This document shows, in pieces, positions 1-10,190 of a stretch of DNA of 20,806 nt. Location: positions 1 to 20,806 of the forward strand of contig AJWJ01000430.1 of the NCBI GenBank assembly GCA_000277445.1, given 5' to 3'. This DNA is from Polysphondylium violaceum (Eukaryota; Evosea; Eumycetozoa; Dictyosteliales; Dictyosteliaceae). Under the pieces are notes generated by a model. The model was not told the DNA's origin and did no database searches. It was given only the letters and a program-made list of their open reading frames with translations. Both the position numbers and the translations under genes were made by a program. Numbering within the stretch: position 1 is the stretch's first letter; each line of letters begins with the position of its first letter.

Positions 1-44
<44 letters not shown>
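1..44. repeat. TTA triplet tract at the left edge
   Basis: A pure TTA array that encodes a second Asn run in the kelch protein and continues past the window edge. Confidence 0.9.
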
Positions 45-473
45 TATATTGGGATTATAGGATGGTTTACCTATAATCATATTATTATTTATATTGTTGC
101 TATTAAAACCTTGATTAATATTATTGTTATTATTGTTATTATTAATTTGTTTTAATTTTAATTCATATTCATCTATTTTCGTTTTATATAAACGATTTTT
201 TTCAGTTGATAATCTTTTTAGCATTTCATAATAATGAATTTCTAATTTTTCAATTTCTTCTATGGATAAAGTTGAAAAGTTTGGATAGGTAATATAATCT
301 ATGATTCCTTTTACTTGATCGACATCTTCTTTAATTTTTGAACATTCAATTTGAATTTTGTTTGCTTCATCCATTAATGCATCAATAGCTATTGTATTTG
401 TAATCCCTATCCCAGGTGATGATTGAGATAATGATGAAGGCGATGATGTTATAATTGGTGAATGTGTTGAAAA

Positions 474-548
<75 letters not shown>

Positions 549-1562
549 TGAAACAATAGCATTATTACTATTATTCATATTAATTGGTTGTTGATAAATT
601 GAAATTGGTACAGTAGATGATGATTTTGATGGAGAATAAATATTTAAAATAAAAAGATCATCAAAACAATTTGGATAAAACTCCATACCACCGTAGAGAA
701 TAAGAGAACCATCTTGAGAAACTGAGAGAGTATGTTTATGACGACTATATGGTTTCACACTATTGACTGGAAAGTTTATCTTTTCCCACTCCATGTTTTC
801 AATATTTAATTTCCACAGAGTATCATAACAAGTTCTACCATCATTGCCACCAAAAATAAACAATTGATTATTGATAATAGCCGAACTATGATAGGAAAGA
901 CCAAATTCAAATTTACCTTGAGTGATGCCTTGAGTCCAAACCTTGGAGTCAATATTGAATACATAGAGATCACTGTGATACACACTGCCAATATGGCCAC
1001 CAAACACATAGAGTTTTCTACCAATGAGATTGGTGGTGTGGTAGGCTCTGGGTTGAGGTGGTATGCTGTTGGTGTTGACAATAGACCACACCATGGTTGT
1101 AGTGTCGAGACAATAGAGCTCATTGTAACACTTGCTCTCTAAACAACCGGCAAATACAAATATATTATTATTAACCAATGTTGCTGTATGGGCATATCTA
1201 GGCGAGGGTCGAGTGCCAGTGACGGGTGGACAGTGCCATGTGTTTGTTGTCGTATCAAAATAGTGTACATCATCATAAAACACCTTTGCACCATATCCAC
1301 CAATAATGAATATCTTGTCACCGACTTCTGTTGCAGTGTGACCAAATCTATTGTTGGGTGGTTTACCATTGGTGGCCTGAATGTACCATTCGTTGGTTGT
1401 AAAGTCATATACTTGAAGATTATTTGGCTCCAATACAAACGAATTGGGTGATTGATAAACACACCCTCCAAATACATATAATTTGTTTTTAATGATTGAC
1501 GTAGAGTGTCCCCCTCTTCTGGGCGCTATGCCTTTTGATGGAATAATTTTAATCCATTCCAT
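1..1562 (-). CDS. Kelch-repeat protein with Asn-rich and coiled-coil-like C-terminal part (3' end beyond window)
   Basis: The frame is open from ATG at 1562 down to the left edge, giving 520 codons without a stop, so the C-terminus is missing. The N-terminal 310 residues carry six kelch blades, marked by the hydrophobic-GG motifs VFGG (30-33), IIGG (86-89), VFAG (136-139), VFGG (186-189), IFGG (236-239) and LYGG (289-292). Each is followed by a Tyr/Trp pair typical of kelch strands, and together they should fold into one beta-propeller. After that come a Ser/Thr-rich linker, a long Asn run encoded by the TTA repeat at 475-548, and a charged helical stretch (around IQIECSKIKEDVDQVK and EIEKLEIHYYEMLKRL) that looks like a coiled coil. 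A second Asn-rich tract begins at the edge. Kelch propellers generally bind proteins; the partner is unknown. A further domain could lie outside the window. An alternative Met lies five bases inside but out of frame. No intron is needed. Confidence 0.85.
475..548. repeat. TTA (AAT) triplet tract within the kelch gene
   Basis: An uninterrupted TTA array on the plus strand encodes about 25 Asn between the propeller and the coiled-coil part. Confidence 0.95.
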
Positions 1563-1629
1563 TTTTGTTTTTTTTTTTTTGTTTTTTTTTTTCTGTTGTT
1601 TAATGGATTGATTACGACACAAGTGATAT

Positions 1630-1667
<38 letters not shown>

Positions 1668-2250
1668 AATTAAACAAATAGAAAGGTATATTGATATATA
1701 AATATATGATGTATATATTAATATAATACTAAAATTTTATGACCATAAAAAACATGTGAATATAAATATATTAATATAAATGGATATATGATAGAGAGAT
1801 AGATATATATGAAAATAATATATGAGAAAAAGAATATATCTAGAATACAAACTAATAGTACAAAAACAAAAAACGAGATATTTGTTCAAAAAAAGTAAAA
1901 AAAACAAAAACAAAAAAACAAACGACTCTTTATATATTTAGCTAAACCAAAAAGATTATTACTATTATTATTACAAAAATAAAATAGGATATTAAATTTG
2001 ATATCTTCAATTTTCTTAAATAAAAACGAAACGATAGTGTAACTTTAGAAAAAAAATTTCAAAGTTTTTCCCTTTTACACACCATCATTTTCAAAAATGA
2101 AAAAAATCAAAAAAAAAAAATAAATAAAATAAAAAATACGCACAAAAAAAGCCACTTTTATTAGAAAGGGAATCTGACAATGAAATTTTCGAACACATCA
2201 CATGTGGTTTTATTTTTTTTTATTTTTTTTTTTGGTAAAAGGCACCACTC
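1563..2250. promoter_or_regulatory. Intergenic spacer; probable kelch-gene promoter and P5A-ATPase 3' flank
   Basis: This 688-bp AT-rich spacer lies between two minus-strand genes. It holds T-runs directly upstream of the kelch start (about 1563-1592), a TGA/ATG triplet repeat at about 1630-1667, alternating TA-rich sequence, and many A-runs towards 2100-2240. No protein or RNA gene is recognisable. By position it should contain the promoter of the kelch gene and the 3' UTR and polyadenylation region of the ATPase gene. Confidence 0.5.
1630..1667. repeat. TGA/ATG triplet microsatellite upstream of the kelch gene
   Basis: About twelve uninterrupted TGA units in non-coding sequence, 70-105 bp upstream of the kelch ATG. 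Confidence 0.9.
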
Positions 2251-5200
2251 CTAGTTTTTAAATAATGCAGAGCAAACCTTTTCAATGATAAAGGCACCAA
2301 CTAAATCAGTGATGATGGCCATCATCATATAGAATCTAAATTGAGAGTCTGGGAAGGGGACCAATTCGAGGAATTGGTTTAGATCTGGAATCATTTCAGA
2401 GGCCAACACTAAGCCCAAGCCCCAGACAAATGAAAGACTGTACAAGAGTGGTTTGTTTTCAAAGAGACTTTGCATGAATGGATGGCCTTTGTAATTGACA
2501 GCAAAGGTGGCCACTTGCATGGCGTTGCTAATCAAAAACACGGCACTGTTGAGAAGGTTGGGCGAGAAGGGAGAGTCTGGATCAGGCTTGGCGTTGGGTT
2601 CACGAATGTGTGATTGATTGACGATAAAGATGAGGCATGAGAGATGGAGTGCAAATTGCAAGAGAATGGAAAACATCATGTAGGGACTAAAGAGGTTGGG
2701 ATTGGGTCTTTTCTTGGCCAAGCTCATCAAGGGCTTGGATGTGGAGATAAAGAGGAAACAAAAGGCAATCAACATGCCAGAGATGGTGGCTTGAGTGTCA
2801 CCCAATTTAACGCCTTGGAGATAGAGGACCGAGAGGCCATAGGCAGTGATGAGCGAGTTGAGCGCCAAGATTTTGTACATTTGGAATGTGGTTACCAATG
2901 TGCATCTGCCTTGTCTGATAATGTGTGTGATGGGGAGAACGGCACTAGATTTGGAGGTGAATGGTGCGGCTATCGAGGCATCGCCAAGTTTGACCATTTT
3001 CACTTCATACTCTTCTTGCATTTTCTTGGCCATCTCTTGGGCTTGTTGGGCGGCTTGAGCGGGGTTTTGTTTACGCATTTTGGCTTGATGTGAGGCTTGT
3101 TGCATCATTTGTCTAATGTTCATTTCAGGGGCTGGTTTAAATTCACCCTTGTTGAGAATAGCTACACCGACATGGGCTTGTTTGAGGGCACCAACATCAT
3201 TGGTACCATCTCCAGCCATCAAGGTAAAGTGGCCGTTGGATTTAAAGTTGCTGAGGATCAATTGTTTTTGTTCTGGGGAGACACGAGCAAAGACCCTAAT
3301 CAAACACAAATCAGAGTTGAACAGAGAGTTGTCATAGACAAGACCCATGGACTGACCAGAGAGACAGAGATTGTATTGTTTGTCGAGTTGGGCTATGTGC
3401 TGGGCGTTTTGAGGCTCAAGATCCAAACTGATGGTCTCATCGACAGATATCCATTTTTGTTGTTCTCCGTTGAGGATCAAGGTGGTTTTGGCGGGATCCA
3501 TGAGATTGAGTTGCTTGGCAACGTGACATGCAGTCAAACTGTTGTCACCGGTGATCATTACGATTTTGTGTGACGATTGGGTGAGCATTTCGATGGATCG
3601 CTTAGAGTCGGGCTTGACGGGGCAATCAAAGATAATGAAGCCGGCAAACTCTAAATTGCTCTCGACGCTCTCACGAGAGATTGATTTCAATTGCGAGGGA
3701 TTCAAGCCAGACTCCAGTCTTTTGTAGCCCAAGGCCAACACTCTAGAGCCTTGACGAGAGTACTTTTTAAATGACTCGTCATAGTTGTCAATCAAACGAT
3801 CTTGGTTGTAAAATGGCTTCATAATCTCGGGTGCGCCCTTGACAAAGGCATAGGTGGATTGAGTAAAGTTGCTGCTATAGATAACGTTGCAAATGGTTCC
3901 CATTCTCTTTAAATCTGAAGAGAAATGGAATCTGTGCATCACTTCCACGCTGACGCCCTTTTTGTTGGACACTGATTTGTCGCCCTTGCAAGTCCATGGA
4001 ATGGATTTCATGCCGGCAGTCTCCATAGGATCGCCGACTAAATTGTTGTCAATGACAACCAATGCGTGACAACCGGCAAGAATAAATTGGACAGTGTCGT
4101 CAAGGTTCTCTGGCTTGGCCAAGTAGTTGGGATCGTCCAAGTCTAGGTCAATATCATTCATTGCTTCTTTTGATGTTGGAGTCGATGATGATGATGATGC
4201 TGCTGCTGCGGGTGTCGAGGATGTTGGACTAATGTGGTGTTTGGCTGGACAGCTGGCAATGCCTTGTAAAAGGAGGTCATCTGTAGTAAGGGTACCAGTT
4301 TTATCAAAACAACATATATCAACTTTACCAGCAAAGGGGATTCTAAATGGCTCGGTGCAATAGATACCCAATCGAATGAGCGAGATCAACGAGTTGTTGA
4401 CGGCCAACGAGAGCTCCATGGGGAGCTCGGGCGGCACAACAGAGGTGATGACCATGATACAATTCAACAACAACTTGTATTTGCTTCTATTCTTTTCCTC
4501 AAAGCCCTTGTTAAACAAATAGACCGAGGCGGCAATGGCAAACATCAAGAGGAAGAGGATAAACAAGAACGACTCTTTGTTGTTGGCAGTGACTCTTTCT
4601 GACGAGAACCAAATGGTTCTCATGAGACGACCTTGGTTGGTATTGAATCCTGTTCTCACAGCATAGGCCAAACAGCCTCTGTCGGGCGACTTTGATATCC
4701 TCGACAACTTTTCACTGGGTGTGTGTTGGACGATTTGTGTTCCACCGTAGAGGATGTGGATCTTGTCATTCTTGAAATCAAACTGTTGCATGTCGGCACT
4801 TGATTGTCTGTCTCTGAGTGATTCCTTGTGATGTGGAGTAGATTCACCAGTCAACATGGCTTCATTGACAACACATCCACCGCTCAATAGAATCATATCA
4901 CAAGGTATGGTTGATTGTGCTTCATTTGCACCTCTACCAATACTAACTAGATCTCCTGGTAATATTTCGGTTGTATTGATTTGTATCCATTGATTTTCAC
5001 GATACACGTAAATCAAATAACTTGGTTTTGTACTCATATCTCTTAATGAATGTAAATTACTTATTCTCTGTATGGTGTATTAATATTAATATATCTATAC
5101 ACAAAGTATCTCTCTATATCTCTATTAAAAGACACACTTACAGACTTAACAACAGTAGCTTCAAATACCAACAACATGAATAAACTAAACAAACAATAGA

Positions 5201-6032
5201 CGACATAGTCTTCAAGACACCAAAGTAATACACAAAACACTTGGAATACAAAGAAGGGGGCGATGGCTTGTTCTTTGTAGAGCGATAAAAATGATGGGAT
5301 TGGAATATCCAGACGATTACGACCATATTGCATTGTGGCAATTTCAATTTCTTGTTTGGTTTGGTACCCTCTAACAACATTGCTATCGACCATTTCACTA
5401 ATGTTGACGGGTATGTTAAACTTTACCTTTTCAAATTGCTTCTTTTCATGATTGTAGACCAACTTTTTCTTTTGAAATTCAATGCTAACCTGTTGTTCAG
5501 AGGCTGATGGTGATGATGTTGATGATGATCTGTCACGATTGATTGCACATAGTTGAGGGGCACCTTTATGGGAGGTGGGTGTCACTTTGGCATAGGTGGC
5601 AGATTGAATATCATTCACCGGTGTCATTGTATTGTAACATCTGTAATTAACCGACCAATAGTTGAATAGGATCGACACTGCCTGTAAACATACTGTGAGT
5701 GCAATCAAGAATATATGTAGATTGAATTCCACCTGAATGTCGTCCTCTTTGCCTGCTACACCCGATTCAGTGGTGTTATTTACACTAGTATCGTTGATAT
5801 CCAAACTACCTTGATCAACAACACCTTCGCCACTACCATCACCACTACTTAACTCTGTGGCAGCGGTAGTATTTACTGTGATTGTACTATTACTATTAAC
5901 AATATCAGTGATTGGAATAGGAGTAATATAATATAAATATATCAAATATGAATAAACCAATAGAAATGGAATTACATTTAGATAAGCCAAAGGGTGCTTA
6001 TGCTTATATAGCTTTACACTCTTTCCTGCCAT
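2251..6032 (-). CDS. ATP13A1: P5A-type ATPase, ER transmembrane-helix dislocase (ATP13A1/Spf1 family), two exons
   Basis: Exon 1 is 6032-5142 and exon 2 is 5067-2251, joined in phase 0 across a 74-bp intron (5141-5068, GTAAGT...CAG). The product is 1235 residues, close to the roughly 1200 of human ATP13A1 and yeast Spf1. Visible motifs are the TGES actuator loop (370-373), the P5A-specific PPELPMELS helix (509-517), the phosphorylated Asp in DKTGTLT (D552), MITGD, and GDGTND (916-921). An N-terminal hydrophobic pair (about 20-36 and 104-123) and APFFVFQVFCVLLWCLEDY match the P5A family. A Ser/Ala/Thr-rich insert lies at about 577-598 after the phosphorylation site, and a Gln/Met/Ala-rich stretch follows the hinge motif. 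In yeast and mammals this pump removes mis-inserted helices from the ER membrane; that role is inferred by family. Without the intron the locus reads as two separate ORFs of 323 and 928 codons. The stop is TAG. Confidence 0.96.
5068..5141 (-). other. Intron of the P5A-ATPase gene (74 bp)
   Basis: The donor GTAAGT starts at 5141 and the acceptor CATACAG ends at 5068. Removing it joins FEATVVKS to RISNLHSLRDMSTKP. This restores the spacing between the FEA(S/T) motif and the conserved (M/L)-x-x-(L/I)-R-x-M-x-x-KP motif seen in ATP13A1. Reading through instead gives a stop within the intron region. Confidence 0.92.
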
Positions 6033-6201
6033 ATCTAATTCTATTCTGTATCTCTATCTTTTGAACAATTATTGAATAATGACCGAAATGTGAAGATGAA
6101 AAAAGTTTGCGCAAACATAAAAATTTTTTTCAAAAAAAAAGAAATTGCTGACTCATTTATCTCTTTATTTAGATATACATCATATCGACGTATTTTATCA
6201 C
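6033..6201. promoter_or_regulatory. Short tandem spacer between mucolipin 3' end and P5A-ATPase start
   Basis: This 169-bp AT-rich spacer separates two minus-strand genes. It should hold the mucolipin 3' UTR and the core promoter of the ATPase gene. A-runs at about 6120-6140 read as T-runs on the transcribed strand, as is common upstream of dictyostelid starts. I recognise no specific operator. Confidence 0.4.
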
Positions 6202-8348
6202 CTATAGTGTATATTTATTATTGTTATTATTGTTGTTATTGTTATTATTATTATTATTGTTGCTATTGTTATTGCTATTATTATTATTGTTGTTATTATT
6301 ATTATTATTATTATTATGATTGTTATTTAAATCATTATTTAAAACATTTGAATATTTAGAATTAAATCTATTCATTCGTTCGAGTAGATCTTCAAATTCA
6401 TTTCTGTATCTGTTTCTTGCATGAGGTGAAAGAGATGAAGATGATGATGAGGATGATAAAGATGAATTTGTATAAGATACATTGGAATTAATATCAAGGA
6501 CATCTGAATTTATACTACTGCCACCACTTCCTACCACATGATCAATATCGACCAATAAGGGTGTTTTGTCTTTTTTAGGATATATCAGTTCAATCAATGA
6601 ATAGAAATCAAAGTATTTCTTTTCTTGAACTTCTTCTTTGGTTTTGTATTTCTTTTTCTTGTTTTTTAATACCTAATTACATTGTCATTGTTAGTTTCAT
6701 AGTAATGGAGGAGAAACAATTCACATACCTCTTTGGCTGATAAATAAGCACTTTCGATTACAAAGATAAATATATTAAGTATGGCAACAACAAATAGTGT
6801 GATAAAAGAATATAAATACAATTTGGCAATCACTGGATACGGGTATCTTGATTCTACATTTTCAAATGTTGCATGTATATCATCCCCATTTAATAAAGCA
6901 AATAGAGTCTCACAGGTAGCTGATAAATCTGAAAACTTTGAATGTATTTGTCATTAATATAGATATATGCGAGTTTAATTAAATAGGTACATAGTACTTA
7001 CCTCTTCAGAGTACTCTGAGAATAAAGAAACTCCACACAGGACATAACCAAAAATAATTGGAAAACAAGAGAGTATAAATCTTGCACTTCTCGACAAAGA
7101 CTTCTCAATGGTTAAAATCAGTGTATATAATTTTTCATTGTAGGTGAGATATTTAATCATGTTGATTGAACTGATAAAAGATCCAATACCAATAAAAATT
7201 CGATAGTATTCGGTTGAGCTTATTCCAGGTGATTTGCCCAAGGTGATTGCGGTCGCCAACACTATTCCTATGTTGCCAACGACATTGGATAGATTCCAGA
7301 GATTGATAAACTTGAGTTTGATATTGATTGGAATCTCTGCCCACGTTTGATAGGGTGATCGAGTCAGACTGTCATAGTCCAATTGGTTGAATTTTTGCTT
7401 GGCTCGACCAAGTAATATTATATTCAACACGATTCTCTTTAATCCCAACACCAACAGGATTGCTGCAATGCTAAACAACAAACCATTGACGATTTTAAAA
7501 ATAACGATATCATTTTCCGAACTTTCCATAGAAGGATCAATTTGTGGCACTGACTCGGTGCGGATAAACACTTTGCCTCCATGAGTGGCAAAATCAAAGA
7601 CAACGTCAATATTCCAAATATATGATACCTTGCCCACAATGGTGTAAGCGGTATTTTTGTATTGGAATGAACAAGTTAGTTTCTCCAAATAAGATATCAC
7701 ATCTTTGGTATTACTAGTATTAAACGGTCCTACAGAATCACCATCAATACTATTCAAATCCAAATGATAGACATCTTGAGACTTGAATTGATCTATAATG
7801 CCATCACCACCACTTTTCAATGAAAAATAATCAATAGACATATCCACAGGATTTATTACCTCTCCCTGATACAACAAGCCATACTCCTCAATTGACTTTG
7901 TCGGGAAATCATAGTATTTCAATACAGTTTGATTTAACACTGTCAAGAAATCTCTAGTGGTGATCAAACCATCTTCTGTATAATGGTGAGGTGTGAATAC
8001 TTGATCAAAAGTATTTGAAGTACTTCTTCTATATCTAGTAAATGTTGAATGAATCAATAATGCCTGTGTAGTAATTATAATTACTAAAATAAAGTGTAAA
8101 ATCATTTTAAATGGAAATCTATATGAAATATTGAATTATATTAATATCAAACACAAGATCTATGATCTCTATTATCAGTGATCCGGTCTTTCCTATCCTG
8201 TCACCTACTTTCCATATTTTCTGTATTTCTCCACCGGTGATAAAGTTAAATTATCCTTATCGTTCATTTGTTTATCTAAATATGCATTCATTTGTTTCCT
8301 ACTAAACCTAAGCGGCCATAGTCTAACTCTGTTTTCATCCTCTTCCAT
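6202..8348 (-). CDS. mcln: Mucolipin (TRPML) family endolysosomal cation channel, four exons
   Basis: The proposed exons are 8348-8209, 8118-7002, 6935-6729 and 6672-6202, giving 644 residues. The introns are 90, 66 and 56 bp (GTAGGT, GTAAGT and GTATGT donors). S1 is about 52-71. It is followed by the large luminal domain, where YTEDGLITTRDFLTVLNQ resembles the TRPML YTREQLYQAI helix. S2 is about 254-274, then S3 (321-341), S4 (354-372) and S5 (392-412). The selectivity-filter motif NGDD is at 435-438, and S6 is about 458-480. The cytosolic tail starts basic (KNKKKKYKTKEE), then turns Ser-rich and ends in a long Asn run before TAG. TRPML channels release Ca2+ and other cations from endolysosomes, and dictyostelids are known to have one. 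The first exon supplies the cytosolic N-terminus ending YRKYGKFPFK just before S1. Starting at the internal Met at 8105 would omit this. The first intron is the least certain junction. Confidence 0.92.
6205..6320. repeat. Interrupted ATT/GTT triplet repeat coding for polyasparagine in the mucolipin tail
   Basis: About 115 bp of TTA/TTG/TTAT triplets on the plus strand read as AAT/AAC on the coding strand. They form the Asn-rich C-terminal tail of the channel, almost up to the stop. The forward strand reads as a spurious Tyr/Cys-rich frame. Confidence 0.85.
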
Positions 8349-8659
8349 TTTAAATATTATAAATATATAAATTTATCAATAAAGATATATTAATATAATT
8401 TAGAAGCAAAGAAACAAAAAAAGATATTTGATTTGGATATATATGTAAATGAATGCTGCAAATTTTCAATTTCTTACAATAACACCCCACTCATTTTGTA
8501 AATTTGGGGGGATTTGGAATAATTACCACACACCATTTTATAATAAAATTATTTGTACATCACACCGCACTCACCTGACTATAAATTTACCACCCATTGA
8601 AAACAAATAGTTACACACACACACACACACACCATAGAGATAGTAGTAGTAATAGATTC
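8349..8659. promoter_or_regulatory. Divergent promoter region between mucolipin and the TIM-barrel hydrolase
   Basis: The 311-bp head-to-head spacer is AT-rich near the mucolipin start. Near the hydrolase it is C/A-rich on the plus strand: ACACCCCACTC at about 8482-8492, then CCACACACC, CACACCGCACTCACC, CCACCC and a CA dinucleotide run at 8612-8632. CA/GT-rich blocks like these resemble G-box/CAE elements bound by GBF in Dictyostelium discoideum developmental promoters. That assignment is inference from composition only. Confidence 0.4.
8612..8632. repeat. CA dinucleotide microsatellite
   Basis: About ten CA units sit roughly 28 bp upstream of the hydrolase ATG. In-frame translation through it from the non-ATG codon at 8597 gives a His/Thr repeat that is not conserved in the enzyme family, so it is most likely 5' UTR. 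Confidence 0.85.
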
Positions 8660-9710
8660 ATGGCACTTTATAAAATAATAGATTCACACCACCATTTGTG
8701 GACATTGGACCACAAGGATTGGTATCCTTGGCTGACGGCAGACTTGGTGCCGCTGTACAGGGACTACACACTGGCAGACTATGTGCAAGAGATATCGTTT
8801 CTGCAAGACAGTGCCGATGTAGTGGGCAGTGTGCTGGTGCAGGCGAGTCCGAGTGAAGAAGAGATTGACCTGATGGTCAGGATTGCCGACAACAGTAAGG
8901 GTATTGTGCGCGGTGTTGTTGGGTGGGTCAACATGCTCGACACCCACTCGTGTATCCGCACAATAGACCACTGGATGAAACATCTGAGCTCGTGTCGTAT
9001 CCTCGACCAGCAGCCTCGATCCCTGTTGGTCGGCCTCCGACCCATGCTACAGGACCTCCCCGACGACGAATGGATGTTGCGCCACATCAGTCCTGCACTA
9101 ATCAGCCACATGGTCGATATAGATATCTGCTTTGATGCGCTAATCAAGCCTTCTCATCTCACCCATCTCAAGGCCTTTGTCGGCAAGTATCCTCTGCTAA
9201 AGATTGTCATTGACCATGCCGCCAAACCCACCATCATGGGAATGCATCCGCTATCTGATCACGAGTTGGCCAACACTCAATGGGCCAAAGACATGAAATG
9301 GTTGGCAAGCAACTCAAATGTACTCTGTAAGATCTCTGGTCTCTTTACTGAAATTCATAAAGCCACCATTCCTCCAATGTACAAGGATGACATTCAGTAT
9401 CAAACCAATCTAATCAAACCATATATCAAATTTCTAATTGAAATATTTACTTGCAAAAGGTTAATGTGGGGCAGTGATGTAAGTCGTTGTACATTATTAT
9501 TATTACTATTACTATTATTATTATTATTATTAATATTAATATCTATCATCATCATATATTTATAAACAGTGGCCTGTATTGGAAGTAGCAGGTATAAAAC
9601 CATCGATGTGGATTCAATGTTGTATTCAGATATTTAATGAATTGGGTAAAAGTATTGAAGATCAACAACAAATCTTTTATCATAATGCTATTAGATTTTA
9701 TAAACTTTAA
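8660..9710 (+). CDS. Metal-dependent TIM-barrel hydrolase, COG3618/amidohydrolase-2 (fuconolactonase-like), two exons
   Basis: Exons are 8660-9478 and 9570-9710, phase 0 across a 91-bp intron (GTAAGT...AACAG), giving 319 residues. The start is the ATG at 8660; an in-frame TTG at 8597 is upstream but not a plausible eukaryotic start. Family marks are the HxH metal motif in IIDSHHHLW (H10, H12), G-x-RPMLQDLPDDEWM (R127, matching the G-(I/V)-R-x-x-x-Q-D-x-P-D signature of sugar-lactonase-type members), a conserved His in KIVIDHAAKP (H186), and GSDWPV near the C-terminus. The catalytic-type Asp of GSDWP is residue 273, the last codon of exon 1. Relatives hydrolyse sugar lactones or related cyclic compounds; the substrate here cannot be read from sequence. 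Much of exon 1 is unusually GC-rich for the window. AATAAA follows at 9715. The gene converges with COMMD6 101 bp away. Confidence 0.92.
9479..9569 (+). other. Intron of the hydrolase gene (91 bp, TTA-rich)
   Basis: It runs from GTAAGT at 9479 to ACAG at 9569 and contains an interrupted TTA/CTA triplet repeat at about 9495-9535. Removing it joins LMWGSD to WPVLEVAG, recreating the family's GSDWP motif. Confidence 0.93.
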
Positions 9711-9811
9711 TAATAATAAAAAGCAATATTATATGAATGGATCGTGGTAGTAGTAAAGTGATTTAGTTTATATTATATGTACAAATAGATGGTAGGAATT
9801 AAAAATCTAAT

Positions 9812-10190
9812 TTATAATTGGACCATAAGTTGAGACATGTCTTTAAATTGTTGTGCAAAGTTCTATTATTATTGAATGTTAGTATGAGACTATACTATAT
9901 ATGATATCAAGTCTTTAAAATTAGGAATGATATATACTTGGAATTCAGGTACAGTTAATTCAAATGAATGTGAAGATACTTGTTCATTAGCATCAACAAC
10001 TTTAATAAAAACAGAGATAAAAGGTGTATTGAGTTGAGTTGTTAAGCTTGATGATGTTGCTACACCCAATTTCCATTGAAAATCAACCAATTTACCGATA
10101 CTGAATGCCTATAATATTGTAAATATTGATCGATCAGTATATGTCGTTGTCATTGACTCCTCCGATATCATCAATTATTACTTTTTCCAT
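9812..10190 (-). CDS. commd6: COMM-domain protein, COMMD6-like, three exons
   Basis: Proposed exons are 10190-10182, 10108-9938 and 9862-9812, all phase 0, with introns of 73 bp (GTAATA...TATAG) and 75 bp (GTATAT...AATAG). The product is 76 residues, almost entirely a COMM domain, as in the 85-residue human COMMD6. It reads LVDFQWKLGVATSSS (W15), then VDANEQVSSHSFELTVPEFQ joined by the second intron to NFAQQFKDMSQLMVQL. This mirrors the human LVDFQWKLGMAVSS and PQFQNFYRQFKE segments. COMMD proteins assemble into the ten-member Commander CCC complex that recycles endosomal cargo. The first exon encodes only MEK. The frame stays open upstream through DLTQRLQ and IIFK to about 10220, with a possible acceptor TTTGCAG ending near 10226, so a further 5' exon is possible although I see no good ATG for it. 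Confidence 0.85.

Noticed and set aside
864-1477. ORFs on both strands inside the kelch gene
   Set aside because: They are out of frame with the kelch reading, which continues open across the whole interval.
2644-4363. Several plus-strand ORFs of 60-158 codons
   Set aside because: They lie antisense to the P5A ATPase, have no family signature and follow its codon structure.
6072-6359. Plus-strand Tyr/Cys-rich ORF
   Set aside because: It is the antisense of the polyasparagine tail of the mucolipin gene.
8597-8659. N-terminal extension MKTNSYTHTHTHH of the hydrolase
   Set aside because: It starts at TTG, not ATG, and translates a CA microsatellite; the family begins at the IIDSHHH motif right after the ATG at 8660.
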